A stretch of DNA of 64,000 nucleotides. It comes from Kingdonia uniflora. Taxonomy: Eukaryota; Streptophyta; Magnoliopsida; Ranunculales; Circaeasteraceae. The notes under the pieces are model-generated. The model saw only the letters and a list, made by a program, of their open reading frames with translations, ran no database searches and was not told the DNA's origin. The stretch spans positions 3,100,001 through 3,164,000 of the forward strand of contig JACGCM010002535.1 of NCBI GenBank assembly GCA_014058105.1, given 5' to 3'. Shown here in pieces: positions 24,184 through 36,662 of the stretch. Each line of letters begins with the position of its first letter. The stretch's first letter is position 1. The position numbers and the translations under genes are program-made.

Positions 24184-24269
24184 TATAACAGGGAAATGGG
24201 CACGACCACATTTCCTTATTTACAGTTCTAGCTTGAGCAGAAGCTCAAGGCTCCTAAAGAGGGGAGCCA

Positions 24270-25087
24270 TGATCCATGAGGATTTGAATATTAAACCCCT
24301 TCAAAAGACGCTAACTCGTTCAAACGAACCTTGAAGTCGTTCGAATGAGATATAAGAGGAAGAAATAATTCGAGCCGATTCTATTCGACCTGAACCAATT
24401 TGAACTGAGTTATTCGACTTGGAGTTCTCATAAGACCAATTTGAGCTGAGTCTACCAGGCCTGGACCAATTTGAACTGAGTTTATTCGTCATGGAGTTTA
24501 CAGAAGACCAATTCGATCTGAGTTTATTTTCAGGCAAAAAAAGGCAACTCGTTCGAATGACATTTGGAGTCGTTCGAACGAACTGGAGTTCCCAAAAGAC
24601 CAATTCAAGTTGAGGCAATTTCCAGGTAAAAATAGGCAAGTCGTTCGAAGATCCCAGAAGACCAATTCATGTTGAGGCTTTTCTTAGGCTTAATTTGGCC
24701 AGCCGTTCGAACGACATTAGAGTTGTTAGAATGATCTGGAGATCCCAGAAGACCAATTCACGTTGAGGCTTTTCTTAGGCTTAATTTGGCCAGTCGTTCG
24801 AATAACTATTGTATTCCTTCAATATTTTAGGCATTTCTAGGGCATAATAGTTCTATCTTGTAATGAGAAACTTGTAACCCTCATAAAGGGGAAAGGCTAG
24901 GCAAGGTGAAATGTATCTTAGATCAATCAAAGTTTTTGTAAGAGAGACTTAGGATTTTGGGAGTAATTCGATTGAAATCAAATCATTGAGCAATTGAAGC
25001 TCTAAAAGAGAAAATTCTCCCGCCAATTGTGTTTGTTCTTCATTTAATTTCTTCATTTAGGTTAATCTCAATTCGATTGTGGATTAA
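24270..25087 (+). repeat. 3' LTR of the gypsy element
   Basis: Direct repeat of 12537-13315. It starts TGATCC immediately after the purine-rich AAAGAGGGGAGCCA and ends GGATTAACA. It contains CGTTCGAACG-type palindromes at about 24315-24800. It differs from the 5' LTR by many substitutions and small indels, so the insertion is old. Confidence 0.78.
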
Positions 25088-25099
25088 CACTTCAATAAA

Positions 25100-25300
25100 T
25101 GATGAAAGTTGTTGAGGGAAGCCATTTGCATATGGCGTTATCCTACATTATGTTTATAAGATTATGAATTGGGGTAGGTATTCAAAGAGGATTCCCTCAC
25201 CCTACTATTCAAGGCATTGTTATTTGGACAATTCCTACGATGGACGGCTATGATAGATGTCTAAACATATAACAAGTTCCAAATGCACCAACCTTAACTT
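25100..25300 (+). pseudogene. second GH10 xylanase, last-exon fragment
   Basis: Reads AAGTTGTTGAGGGAAGCC (KLLREA), then after about 65 bases of unrelated sequence GFPHPTIQGIVIWTIPTMDG and YDRCL (25178-25260). This parallels the last exon of the intact gene (ILREAYAHPAVHGIILWTA..., 3319-3400). Only this part remains. It lies immediately right of the gypsy 3' LTR, and the upstream exons of this copy are not in the window. Confidence 0.65.
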
Positions 25301-26157
25301 TTGTGGAAAATCTGGTAAGTTAGGAAGTACAGGGTACTTTGAAAACCCATTATTTTAAGTAGATCACAATATAATTGTAGGGACCTGTCCCTCGACATGT
25401 GCCAAACTTGAATTACCTCAATACTAGACTCACGCATTATACACGTGACATATACAATCACGAATGACACCTGAGCCACAAACTGATGAAGAACGTGGAT
25501 CGAGCACTACAGATAAAATAGAATAAGTCAAAAACACCTGTCTCCCACGAATTAGCAGTTACAAGTCCAACTGCCACTTGACCCTATTTTTAGGAGAATG
25601 TGTTTATGCACGATAATGAACTGAGAGTGAGATCTATAAAAAGAATGAATTCCAGAGTAGAAAGGGGGACCAAAAATTTTATACTTCAAAACCATGTTTT
25701 TCTTGCTGAAGGGATAACAAAACTTGTAATCAAAATATCAGCATCAAGTAATAAAGTTACAGTTACTAAATCCTCAAGCCGAGGTCATGGTTTTTACTTA
25801 TTCAAAGGTTTCCACGCTAATTGCATGTATCATTTTTATATTGGATTATATTAATTCTTGTCACAGGTATATTTGGTGTAAGGACTATTTCAAGCTATCT
25901 TAAGCTACTACAAAATTAGGCCATTGCAATAACCACTAAAAATTGAGAGAGGAACACTGCCATGGCTATTGGTTTTAAAGTTACACAACAGCTTCTAGAA
26001 GAAACAGTTCATCTGCAATGTAACCATCTACGTCCCTTTAGGATTTTGATTTATTCCCATTTAAACACTTAAATAGATGGGGACTACCCACTTAAGTGAA
26101 TGGAAAATTGATCTAAGACCTCCACTTCGTCCGAGGCAGTCCAAACGACTAACTTAT
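25300..26157. other. flank between two gypsy elements, no gene recognised
   Basis: AT-rich sequence. A frame at 25600-25854 has no recognisable motif. It may hold 3' sequence of the broken xylanase copy. Confidence 0.4.
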
Positions 26158-26628
26158 AGTAACATATTACCCAGATTCGACAAGGAGAAGCTAACAAGAC
26201 TTAGTCAAAGATATTATGTCATTCTAGAAGATGTCACACCCACGACTACTGAGCTCGACCCACTACATTAGCCGTTATGCTTGGTCAAATAGAGCCGTTG
26301 CAGGGAGATTCGCGAAGTTCGCCCACTGTCCGCTAAAAATAGGAAACTATTTATTTTTGTATTTGCCTATATCTACTATAAATATAGGCAAAGAATATGT
26401 TAATCCGATCTGTAACTCTATTATTTTTACACATTTTCATGTCCTTACTATTTAGCAATTGTAATAATTAGCAACTAGTAGATTTTATACCTAAATTCTC
26501 CTCAAGGTCGTGGTTTATCTAAGGTTTTACTGAGTTTCCACATAAAATTTTGTGTATTTAAGTTTACAGTCGCAACTTCCTTACTAAAGTATTAGCGAAG
26601 TTTACCTTCTGAAAAACACGCCATTCCA
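26158..26628 (+). repeat. 5' LTR of the Tat element
   Basis: 471 bases, starting AGTAACATATT and ending CCATTCCA. It shares long identical blocks with 38047-38513, e.g. CTTGGTCAAATAGAGCCGTT. A TATA box (ACTATAAATATAGGC) lies at about 26376. Confidence 0.8.
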
Positions 26629-26630
26629 AT

Positions 26631-26648
26631 TGGCATCATCTGTGGGAA
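26631..26648 (+). other. primer-binding site of the Tat element
   Basis: TGGCATCATCTGTGGGAA, two bases after the 5' LTR. It resembles the TGGCGCCGTCTGTGGGAA site typical of Tat and Athila elements. Confidence 0.7.
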
Positions 26649-26699
26649 AACCATACTTTTTCTTTACCAACTGTGATTGCAGGCACTCCAATAACAAAT

Positions 26700-27960
26700 A
26701 TGAACCTCAGAAGTACCTCAAGTACTCAGAGGAACTACGAGATTAACCCTATACCTACCTTTCCAGAAGCTGTCGATCTGTGCAATACTGTGGTTGAACT
26801 TCAAAAGTAAATAAAATTTGAGGGAGTCCAGCGGCTCGAAGATCAGCGAATCCACGCCCAAACTCTACAAGTCGAGAGAAACGAGAGGAGGAAAGCCCTG
26901 GAACAACAGAGCCAAACCCATCATAAGGAAATGTAAATTTTACGCAGACATCAAGATCGATTCACTGTCCGTCGAACGTCACCTCCCCAAGCCCGAAGTG
27001 ATCATCACTCTAGAGTTGCCCAAAGAGAGAACTTACCAAGAGAAGAACGAATTCGAACTTCTAGGTCTTGATCAAGGAACCCCGATAGAGCTTATCGATA
27101 CTTTGGTCTTACTTTATCAGCATCAACCACCCAAGGAAGTTGCCGCACACGTCACCAAACCCTACCACCACCAATGATGCGATCAGTGAAAGATAGGTTT
27201 GGACCTGAAGGACAAGGGAAACTTTGATCCTCAAGTTACATCCGCACCCAATACTATTCAGCAATTTATCACCCTGGATGATCTAAGTAATAGGATTCAA
27301 GTTATACATTCTGACAATCCTAGTCGAAGATCTGTTCTCGATAGGTGTAAAACAAATCCTACTTCCCCTAATCTCGAAGTCATGGCGATTGCAGAACATT
27401 TTCACATGCCAAAGTTTTATCAATATACAGGACTCACTGATCCTCTTACCCACGTCTGTCACTTCAAGACAGTAGTTGGATTATACTCCAAACTCGATCA
27501 CATATTATGTCGACTGTTTAACATGAGCCTTAAGGAAGAACCTCTCAAATGGTTTCATACTATTTCCGAAGGTTCAATCCCCACTTTTAGCCAGTTATAG
27601 CAACTCTTCGAGTCAAACTATGCGCATGCGAAGGAGCGGGAAATAATAGTTGACTCGTTGTTCTTTTTCGAGCAAGGTGCAAAAGAAACCTTGACTAACT
27701 TTTACAAACGTTTCCGGCAAGAAACAAGAAAAATTGGGAATTCAGATCCCAAAATTATCATTCCAGTATTTACCTCTGCACTTCACATCGATTTTAAAGT
27801 TTGAGAAGAACTTACCTTACACAAACCCAAGACAGTGACGAAAATGATCGATGTTGTCAATAACTACATCAAACTTGAGCGATCCAAGAAAGATAAGATG
27901 AAAAGCTCCTCGATCATTCATGCAAACGATGCGTTTTCATCGCCACCTCCAAAGTTAGCA
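26700..27960 (+). pseudogene. Tat gag remnant
   Basis: After an ATG at 26700 (MNLRSTSSTQRNYEINPIPT), the best conserved part is 27340-27900: IAEHFHMPKFYQYTGLTDPL, then a HVCHFKTVVGLYS-like stretch, NMSLKEEPLKWFHTISEGSI and TLTNFYKRFRQETRKIG. These are core motifs of plant gypsy gag. TAG and TGA stops at about 27598 and 27803 break it. Confidence 0.75.
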
Positions 27961-28339
27961 AGTAATGTGACTCCCAAACAGTGTTGAAGGACCACCGACA
28001 ACATCAGGAAGAGAGACGAAAAAATAGACAGACTCATCCCAGTCTTGCCTCCTATGACAACTACACTCTCCGCCATTCTACCAATAATAAAGGGTGATGA
28101 CTTGTTTAGAGAAGCACAAGCAATTTCCTGATATACCAAATAAACCCTTGTGTTAGTATCACAATGTGCATAACCATGAGACTGACAACTGTTACTCTCT
28201 GATACAGATCTTTTATCATATTATACTTGCAGGAAGACTTCACGAGTATGTATTTGATGTCCAGAAGTTCCTCGAAGAAGAGACAAAAAGAAAAGAGGTC
28301 GAATAAGAATAAGGACAAAGCCAAGCTCGCTATCTTTAT

Positions 28340-28849
28340 ATGATTAAAATTGAGAAGGGCAAGAAGAGAAAGAAAGATGACAGAATCACATCCTGCTGTA
28401 AGATGACGTCATCAGAAAAATTTGCAAAACTACTACCCAGCTTCAGCAAAGCCAAACGTCCATATCACATTTCCTTCGAAGACTGCGACACCAACAATGT
28501 CAAGTACCCTCATGACGACCCATTGGTCATAATGCTTAAAGTAGGATATGACTACTTACACACACTTCTTGTCGATACGGGAAGCGCAGTTGACATTTTA
28601 TTCAAGAGAGCCATTAATGTTCTAGGCCTCAAAGATTTGGTTAAAGCTTCGACAACAACTATCACAGGGTTTAACAGTTCCAAAGAATCTGCCTTGGGAG
28701 AAATCACACTACCTGTTCACGCGGGACCAGAAACCACCTTCTTGAAATTCATTGTTATTAATGCTGAGTCAAAATATTTGGGAATCTTAGGAAGAAATTG
28801 GCTCAACTATATTAAGGTAGTATCATCGACATATTATCTGGCATTGTGA
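28340..28849 (+). pseudogene. Tat protease domain
   Basis: Open for 169 codons. HISFEDCDTNNVKYPHDDPL leads into LLVDTGSAVDILF (28567-28605), the aspartic-protease active-site loop (DTGSA). LGILGRNWL (28780-28805) matches the usual LGRPWL-type end. The active-site Asp is intact even though the element is dead. Confidence 0.85.
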
Positions 28850-29129
28850 TTTTTAATAGATTACAGAGTGTATGAAATCAAAAGGAGTTAAGCTGTAGCA
28901 CGAATGTGCAAAAATACCACCATAAACTTTCACACAGCAAAACTCATGAAGACATAGCAATTACAGCAGGAGCCACCTCCAACATTCGAGTAACATGACA
29001 CTGAGGCGGTTGAATCCATAGAGCTCGATGGGCCAGGATGAAATACATTTATTGGCTCAAAACTGTCATCCGACAAAAGAGAAACCCTAGGACAACTTTT
29101 AAACAAAAACGTCGACATATTTGCATGGT

Positions 29130-29990
29130 CTTTTCAAGAGATGCCTGGCATCGATCCATCGATTGCATGCCACAAGCTTAACCTCCTTCTAGACACTGAA
29201 GCAATGGTACAGAAACGATGCAATTTAGCTCCCCGTCTTCGCGAAGCAGTTAATGAAGAAATAGATAAACTCATTCGCGTCGAATTCATTTGCGAAGCCA
29301 AATATCCAAAATGGGTCTCAAATATCGTGGTTGTCCCAAAGAAAAATGGGAAAATCCAGGTCTGTGTAGATTTTACTAAGCCAAAAAAATTTATACTAAA
29401 AGATAACTTTCCCCTCACTCTGATTCCTCATCTCCTCGACTCCGTACCTGGGCACGAACTTCTTTCAATGATAAATGCAGCTTTCGATTACAATTAGGTT
29501 CCTCTTACCGAAGAAGACCAAGAGAAGACAAAATTTGTTATGGAAAGAGGTCTTTACTGTTATACAGTTATGCCCTTTAGATTAAAGAATGCAAGAGACA
29601 CTTATCAATGACTTGTCACTTAAATGTTTAAAGATCATTTAGGCAAAATCATAGAGGTATACATCGATGATATGATATGTAAAAGCTTAAAATGGGAAGA
29701 TTATTGTAGCAATCTACATACCATCTTCGACATCCTTTGAACTTACCAAATGAAGCTAAAGCCAAAAAAATGCCAATTTGGTGTTGCATCGGGGAAGTCC
29801 CTGGGACATCTGGTTAGTAAGAGGGGCATAGAAATCTACCCAGCACAAATCAAAGTACTAATGGCAATGCCATCTCCACAAACCAAAAAAGATGTATAGA
29901 AGCTTGCTGGCAAGATTGCAGCTCTTCAGAGGTTCATCTCCAAGTCATCTGATCAATACAAACTTTTTTACCTCCTTCGTGGGAATCCAG
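29130..29990 (+). pseudogene. Tat reverse transcriptase domain
   Basis: Motifs in order: FICEAKYPKWVSNIVVVPKK (29285), VCVDFTKPKKF, LLSMINAAFDYN followed by a TAG, YCYTVMPFRLKNA (29562), VYIDDMICKS with both catalytic Asp residues (29657) and KCQFGVASGKSLGHLVSKRG (29768). Stops at 29495, 29610, 29740 and 29898 show decay. Confidence 0.85.
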
Positions 29991-30554
29991 CTCCAATGTC
30001 TAAGAAGCAGCCCAAATAAATCATCTGGACCCTAGACTATGAATTGGTTTTCCAAGATCTCAAAAGATACTTGGGGAGTCCTCCCATAATGAGTGCACTT
30101 GTTGATGGAGAAGTACTAACGATGTACTTATCTACTACTGACTCCATCAGTTCTGTCCTTATTCGAGAAGACAATGGAGTGGAAAAGCCAATCTACTTCA
30201 TCAACAAAACTCTCATGCCTACTAAAAAGAGATATTTAACAACTGAAAAAGCAGCTGCCTGCTTTGGTGTACAGTTCTCAAAAACTTCAACCTTATTTCC
30301 AAGCCCACCCCATCAAAGTTATCACCAAGTTTCCCCTCAAACTCGTTCTCTCTAAAAAAGAGAAATCCCGAAGGGTTCAACAATGGTCTATATTCCTAGG
30401 CGAATATGATATCTTATTTGAGCCACAAATATCAGTCAAAGGACAAGCCGTAGCCAATTTTTTGGCAGATTTTCCAGTTGAAGACCCCGAATGGGAGGAA
30501 CTCGAAGAAGTACTGGCCGATGACTCCATCGCAGAACCAGATACATGGTCGTAA
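29990..30554 (+). pseudogene. Tat RNase H domain 1
   Basis: LVFQDLKRYLGSPPIMSALV and MYLSTTDSISSVLIREDNG are followed by KPIYFINKTL and RYLTTEKAA. A frameshift near 30265-30300 moves the reading to HPIKVITKFPLKLVLSKKEK. It ends with GQAVANFLADF, the connection typical before the second RNase H. Confidence 0.8.
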
Positions 30555-31016
30555 AGCACAGGATACAAACTTTTTACAAACGGCTCTGCTACACCACGAG
30601 GGTCAGGGATCGGTATCGTCCTCGTTACACCATCCAATCATCAAATCTAAAAGGCTATCAAATTCAAGTTATATGTGACCAACAATGAGACAGAGTATGA
30701 AACTATCCTGTATAGACTAGATCTTGCCATAGCACTTAGAGCGAAATAAATAGTTGTTTACGTCGATTCCCAACTCGTAGCCAACCATTACAGCAAAACA
30801 TTCAAAACATCAGGCAAAATGGTTGATTACACAGCTTTGGTCGATGAAAAAATAAAAATAAATAAAATAACAACAATCTCTTATCTCCCTAGAGCTGAAA
30901 ATTGCCACACCGATGTACTAGCATACATCGCTGCAATGCTCGAAGACAGTGAAAAAAGAACTTTAAACATCAAAGTAAACGAACATTCAAGTCTCGACGT
31001 CAACTACAACATGTAA
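30555..31016 (+). pseudogene. Tat second (archaeal-type) RNase H
   Basis: YKLFTNGSATPRGSGIGIVL (30562) has the FxDGS/GxGxGxVL pattern with Asp changed to Asn. NNETEYETILYRLDLAIAL and VVYVDSQLVANHYS carry the further acidic residues. It lies between RNase H 1 and integrase, the arrangement that defines Tat/Ogre/Retand elements. Confidence 0.78.
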
Positions 31017-31039
31017 ATTAATGTTAGCGAAGACGAAGA

Positions 31040-32215
31040 TCCTGAAGATTGGAGAAGACCATTCTATGCATACCTCAATTCTAGCACCCTCCCAGACAAC
31101 AAAGAAGAAGCTCGACCACTTTTAGCCAAATGTCCACGATTCAAAGTCCAAGATGGGGTCTTATATCGAATCACTGGGGGAGGACCACTTATCAAATGCA
31201 TCTCGCAGAAATAAGCACAAGTCAAAATCAGATAAATTTACGAAGGAATCTGTGCAGCTCATGTCTCGGGAAGATCATTGGTACAAATAACGTTTACTCA
31301 AAGGTTATACTGGCCAAAAATGCAACAAGACTGCGAAGAATTTGTCAGAAAATGCTACAGGTGCCAAATCCATGCTCAAAACATCAAAAGCCCAGCCCTC
31401 GACCTCCACGTTAGTAATATCCTCTGACCATTCAAAAGATGGGCAATTGACATCATTGGTCTCTTCTACCCAGTATCGGGTAACCGGAATTTTATTCTTG
31501 TGGCAACAGACTACTTTACCAAGTGGGTCGATACAGTACCACTATGCCACACTGACGAGAACGAAATTATCAAGTTTCTTTGGGAACACATCATAACCAA
31601 ATTCGGCTGTCCACAAATGATACGATCTGATAACGGTAAACAATTTATCAGCAGCAAAGTCCTTAATTTCCTACACAAAAACAAGATTCAACTGTCTACT
31701 TTGACACCATACTATCTCCAGGGAAATGGCCAAGCTAAAGCTATAAACATGAGCATCAAGTAGGGGTTACTTAAGCGCCTTGAAGAGAAAAAGGCAGATG
31801 GGTCGATCAACTACTTAGTGTATTATGGGCATACAAAACAACTCCTCAAACATCCACTAGCTGCACCCATTTATGATGGCCTTTGCTACCGAAGCAGTAA
31901 TTCCCTCAGACCTCGATCTCCCATGTACTCGACGAAGAATAACAGAGGAAGAAAATGAACCTGGACATCTCTGTAAGCTCAATTGGATCGAAGAAACTTG
32001 AGACCATGCCATCACAAACTTGGGGCGTTACCATAACACTCTTAAGGAGGCTTATAACAAGAAGGTCCGAAAATGTACATTCTACATCGGTGACTTTATC
32101 CTTCGATGAATCCAAGACAGTACTCGACCCAAAAACTCTGGCAAATTATCTAAAAACTGGGAAGGAACTTATATTATCAACAACAGGAATGATAGTGAAA
32201 CCTATTAGCTAATGA
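31040..32215 (+). pseudogene. Tat integrase remnant
   Basis: HVSGRSLVQITFTQRLYWPK and CEEFVRKCYRCQIHA (zinc-binding region, about 31255-31375) lead to RWAIDIIGLF (31440), FILVATDYFTKWVDTVPL (31490) and FGCPQMIRSDNGKQF (31605) of the catalytic core. Several stops and one shift (near 31870) occur. The C-terminal part to 32215 is weakly preserved. Confidence 0.8.
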
Positions 32216-32219
32216 CTGT

Positions 32220-32835
32220 GGACGAAGTTCAACTCGAGTATCCATGGAATACGGCCCATCTGAAAATGTTCTACATATAACAACTATAATATCTTTTAAA
32301 TACTTCAAATAAAGAGATCTTTACTATCATTACATCTTTCAATTTACAATTCTTAGTATCGGTAAATACTTGTCAAGTATTTATCACAACTAGATTCCAT
32401 CTCTTCGACAAACATCTATCCAATTACAGGATACATTTGTTTCAAATTCATTATTTCTCGAACAAAACATGTCATGTTTTGTCCTTTTTCTCAACACCCT
32501 GATATCCCATAGAGGAACAATATCTGGTCATCATCCTTCATTTACAAAGCCATTACATGGCGCTCTTTACATCAACTCAAATTCTTGCACAAAGAAACAC
32601 TCTGATTATTCATCTACAATATTATGCAAATAGTATCAATCTTGTCGAATCAAACACTTAGCATATTTTTCTATAAAAAATTTATGCATTTTTATCGACT
32701 AATTCAAAATTTAAACAATCATTTGATAACAATATTGCCATAAAGTAGTCATTAAAAAACAGGAATTGTTTTCGGTCCCATCGACCACTTGTACATAAAA
32801 AACAACAAAACAAACAACTTTTAACACTTTTTACT
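32220..32835. other. spacer between pol and the antisense ORFs
   Basis: AT-rich, no frame of note. It would contain the 3' ends of both the sense pol and the antisense transcripts if both were made. Confidence 0.5.
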
Positions 32836-35120
32836 TTATATGAGAGATAAAAGTAGCGTCTTGTACCGGAAGACCAAGAGTAATGTCATACAGTACTTCT
32901 TCGGGAATAGTTCCTTCGGGCAACACAGGTGTAGGTACCTCGGGGACTTCCTCCTCAGCATTGAATCAGAAAAGATCACCCTAGCAGTAATTGCCAACCC
33001 TTTGTAGAAGTTCTTTTTCTCTTTCATCTCATGAAACTTCCTAGAGAAATTAGCATTCATACGCTTAAGGGAGTCATTATTGATTCGATCAGCTTCTGCC
33101 TTCACCTCATTGAGAACCTTGGCGTGCTCCACCTCCATTGACCTATGGGTAGATAGGATCTGTTCCCAAACATCTCCCTCCAAATTGGTCATCTGAAGGG
33201 CCAATGCCTTCTCCATCTCCCTAGCTAGGTCAGCTCGTATCTACTCGACCTCCTTCCTCTTCTCCATCTCCTAGGCCTTCTTTAACTCGCGAATGGCCAC
33301 CTCCTTCACCTTCCCAACTCTCAGCTTCAGCTTCGCCTTCAAGATTTCTTTCTCCAGGAAAAGATCTTCCTTCTCCTTCAGCAGATCATTCTCAATATTT
33401 TTGTAAGTGAGAGGTTGGTTTGCCAGAGTCCCAGCACCAAGAATACGAGGCTTACCCTCGACCAACATCTTCTTGATCCGCATTATAGTTATATAATGAG
33501 TTCTTGAGTGAGGGAGCAAGGTCTTTAGTTGAAGCAAAGAAGGGACATTTCTAACCTTGGTCATTGTTTTGTGACCTTCGGTGAAGAAGGTTGACAAACT
33601 TTCTACTCCCACTAAGCAGTCAGAGAACTCTTCCTTGAGAGAGGTCATTCCGACAACATAAGATTCAATGGTTCGCTAGACCTCAGCTTTGGATTCCTCG
33701 CCAGACTGGTTCTTCACCAAGCCCGAGAAAACCTTCTTCTTCTGCTGCAGGTTGGTGACCGCCTTTGGTGGTCGACAATGAGTAACATCCGCATCCCCAG
33801 ATCCCGAGGTATTAGCTTTCTCTCCCTCCTTAATAGGAGATTGCCGAGATACCCTCTTCGATGGAGGAGCCAGAACAGTGGGAGGGCTGGCAGCCCTCTT
33901 CTTCTTATTCTTCCTGAAGTTCCCACTCAGCAAAGCCTCTCTCTCTGCCACTGCAGAATCAGTTGTATACTTACTCAGGGCAGGGTTCTCGAGGGGCAAA
34001 CTAGACTCAGTAGCCTTCTTGTTCTTGGTAGACATTTTTCCATCGATAAGGGGGATATTAACTCCTTTGGTTCGAGTTCTTTTTATTCCAGCTTCTTGGA
34101 AAAGACCGTTAACCTTTTCTTGATCAACAGCCAGAGTATCAATTCGACCAAAGTAATCGGTCCTAATGTTATATAACTTTCAAATACCGTGGACTTTGTA
34201 TCGATCTTCTTCAGGGCTGCACGAAGATAAAATAACAAACAGTTAGACACCACTGTCAATATAACAAACAAGTCAAAAACTTTAACATACAAGTTACCTA
34301 AACACACACCTAGGTGGAAGCTTTTTCTTTTTAGAGGCTCCCCTGGATCTTTCTTGTCGAATTCATAAGTCCATGAGACAAAGAGACAATTAGGAAAGTA
34401 CCGCCCCCCTGTCGATACCATTTCATAAAAAAGAAGACTCCTTAGGAACCTCACTAAATACCAGTACCCCAACTTCTATGGATTATGTTTTAGTGTATAA
34501 TACACACACATGTCATCCTAGTGATAAACTCTTCTCCTCTCTCCTTTAGTTGACCATTTATCACTTCCACCACTCGAAAGAGGTCATTCACGTTCGGGCT
34601 GAACTGACTAGGGGCAACATCGAAGAAGTTTAGAAACTTCTTTTGATAAGCTCGAAGAGGCAGCTTTAACCCTTTCTCTATCTATTCTTGGTGGATGAGT
34701 ATACCATCCAAAGGAACCTATTGATCTGCCATTTCGTAATGGTACACCTCCAACCTAATGTCATCAGAGATACCATACTTCGCCTTGAAGCTCAAGATTT
34801 TTGCAGGTTTCTAGGGCCTTCCCAGAACACTCCCCCTCTTCCTCTTCAACATCTTCTTCCTCACCATCACTCCCTTCTCGATCACTTGCCTTAGGCTCGT
34901 GATCAACATCTATTTCGATTCTCTCCCCATTAGACACTTTCACCACCTTAGCCTCCAATTTAAATCGATTAATACTGGCCACATCAGAGCTACTTTGCCC
35001 AACTCTATACCTACCACCCAACTCTTGGATACACGTTGTTACATCGATTAAAAGTGGTTCTACATTCACAAGGTTCTCGATGATCCCTTCCTTATCAACA
35101 TTTTGGACAGGTTTAGCCAT
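32836..35120 (-). pseudogene. antisense gene of the Tat element: Transposase_28-like, coiled-coil
   Basis: Read on the minus strand, 35120-34790 encodes an acidic N-terminus (GSDGEEEDVEEEEGECSG). Next, 34780-34540 (KYGISDDIRLEVYHYEMADQ, then [20 protein letters not shown] and PSQFSPNV) matches the domain known in plants as 'putative gypsy type transposon' (Transposase_28). After a poorly coding gap (34500-34040) come a basic stretch (KNKKKRAASPPTVLAPPSKR) and long Lys/Glu-rich coiled coils (34035-33676, 33648-33271, 33216-32836), separated only by single stops. The function of such proteins is unknown. The arrangement, opposite to pol and upstream of the 3' LTR, is like the antisense ORF of maize Grande. 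The copy is broken by stops. Confidence 0.65.
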
Positions 35121-36100
35121 TTTATGAACCTGAAATCAGATTCTCTTTTATAAGTTAGTATAATATCATATATGATACATTTTATATGTTAATATGCCAG
35201 TATCGATACTGCTGTTGAGATTAATCTCCAACCCATCATTCTTTCTATTACTATCTAGCTCAACATTATTACATTCGTTATCGATACAAGTTTTATATTA
35301 AATTTTACTAAGTCCTAACATCGAGAACTTTTTTATGTCCCTAACATATTTTACTCGAGTGTATAGGAATTATATAACTTCTTGAAGACCCTTCGTCAGC
35401 CACATGATTTCCCGCCAAAAAGAGCCTAATCCAAAAAATTGATTTTGTGCTCTCTCCGGTGCAAAATCCGGCCCAAATCAGCAGGAAATCTGGTACTACA
35501 ACTGCAAGTTTACTACGACATCAAATATATAAGAGAGAGTCCCATAATCCTGCTGTAATACCCACAATGACTGAACCACACTCTCTCCCACATCATCAAC
35601 AATCACCTCATACCCTTCTTTCCCAAACACTCTATTATCATTTACGACACACCTCTCCAATATCACCCATACCCCCATATCCTCACATTACAACAGAATC
35701 TCCGGAAAACCCTAGAACTGTTATAATTGATTTCTTGCACAATACAAACTAAAACTCAAATTCCTTCATACATCACATTCTACAAGTTCTTATCTACAAT
35801 GGGTTACAACAAAATGCGATACAATCAAACAAATATCGTATCAAATAAATTCTCAAAACATACACTAACCTTGAAATCACGACGCTTCTAAACCCCTTTG
35901 TTTTCCAAGCTTGGCCCTCTGGATCAAAATGCAAATCTCTTCGTTACCAATGGTAGACAAAGACACAAGAGAAGAGCACAACGAGTTGGAACTCAAACAA
36001 ATTTTTTAGAGTCAGTGGTGTGTGAACAGTCGCCAACCACGGGGCTATTTATAGGCCCCACACGACTGTTCATCGTACCCCTTCGCGGTCATTCGAGTAC
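35121..36100. other. non-coding part of the Tat element
   Basis: AT-rich, repeat-poor DNA between the antisense coiled-coil gene and the next antisense ORFs. It could contain the promoter of the antisense unit. Nothing is recognised. Confidence 0.4.
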
Positions 36101-36343
36101 TCACGCGTAATGCCTCGCACGTCTCTTCTCGAAGTCTTTAACCCTTCTCCTCCTGAGCGCCAACAAGCCTATGCATTGTTGCTCCAAATATTCCATATAT
36201 CCTTCTAACTCCTTTGTTATATCCATCTTCACCAAAGAAGCTCTTATGTTAACAAAAAGATATTGTACCTCCAATTCCTTATACCTCAAAACATCCCCTG
36301 CAGGAGAACACCTAGCCATTGTTTTACATACACCTACACACAT
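36101..36343 (-). pseudogene. antisense ORF of the Tat element, 80 codons
   Basis: Encodes a helical, charged peptide (VLRYKELEVQYLFVNIRASL, then KELEGYMEYLEQQCIGLL) ending Arg-rich. It has the same direction as the other antisense ORFs. It may be a distant third relative of the two ORFs upstream, but the match is weak. No known domain. Confidence 0.35.
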
Positions 36344-36662
36344 TTTTCCTTTTTTATTCCCCTCCTATATTTTCAGGACAGTTGTAACCACAATTGTAAT
36401 TCAAATAAAGTTTCACAATACAACAACCCACACATCGAGCTGCAATCACAATTCACTTATTCAACATAATACTTTTTATCAATCACAATTCAAATCATAT
36501 TCAAGAAAACGGTTAAAATATACACAACAATACTTCGAGGACATTTTAGCCTTGTAAAGATCGACAACACAATCTAACAAATGTATAAAGAAATTTATTC
36601 AGTCAAAGCCAGAGTACAGTTTATTCATTTATTATAGACACAACAGCCACCAGGACAACCTT

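Larger units (their letters stand above)
12537..25087 (+). mobile_element. decayed Ty3/gypsy retrotransposon, split by a CACTA element
   Basis: Two long direct repeats (12537 to about 13315, and 24270 to about 25087) start TGATC and share the same order of motifs: an AAACCCCTTCAAAAGAC block, CGTTCGAACG arrays, a CTTGTAACCCTCATAAA promoter-like stretch and a GGTTAATCTCAATTCGAT end. Between them lie gag-like, reverse transcriptase, RNase H and integrase remnants in the same direction. A polypurine tract (AAAGAGGGGA) precedes the 3' LTR. Many stops and shifts show that it is dead. No matching target duplication is evident, so one flank may be rearranged. Confidence 0.8.

Noticed and set aside
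12537..25087. target-site duplication of the gypsy element
   Set aside because: Flanking bases (ATACT on the left, CTTCA on the right) do not match, so I did not call one.
33778..36557. plus-strand open frames between 33.8 and 36.6 kb
   Set aside because: Ser/Pro/His-rich shadows of the antisense ORFs of the Tat element; no domain is seen.
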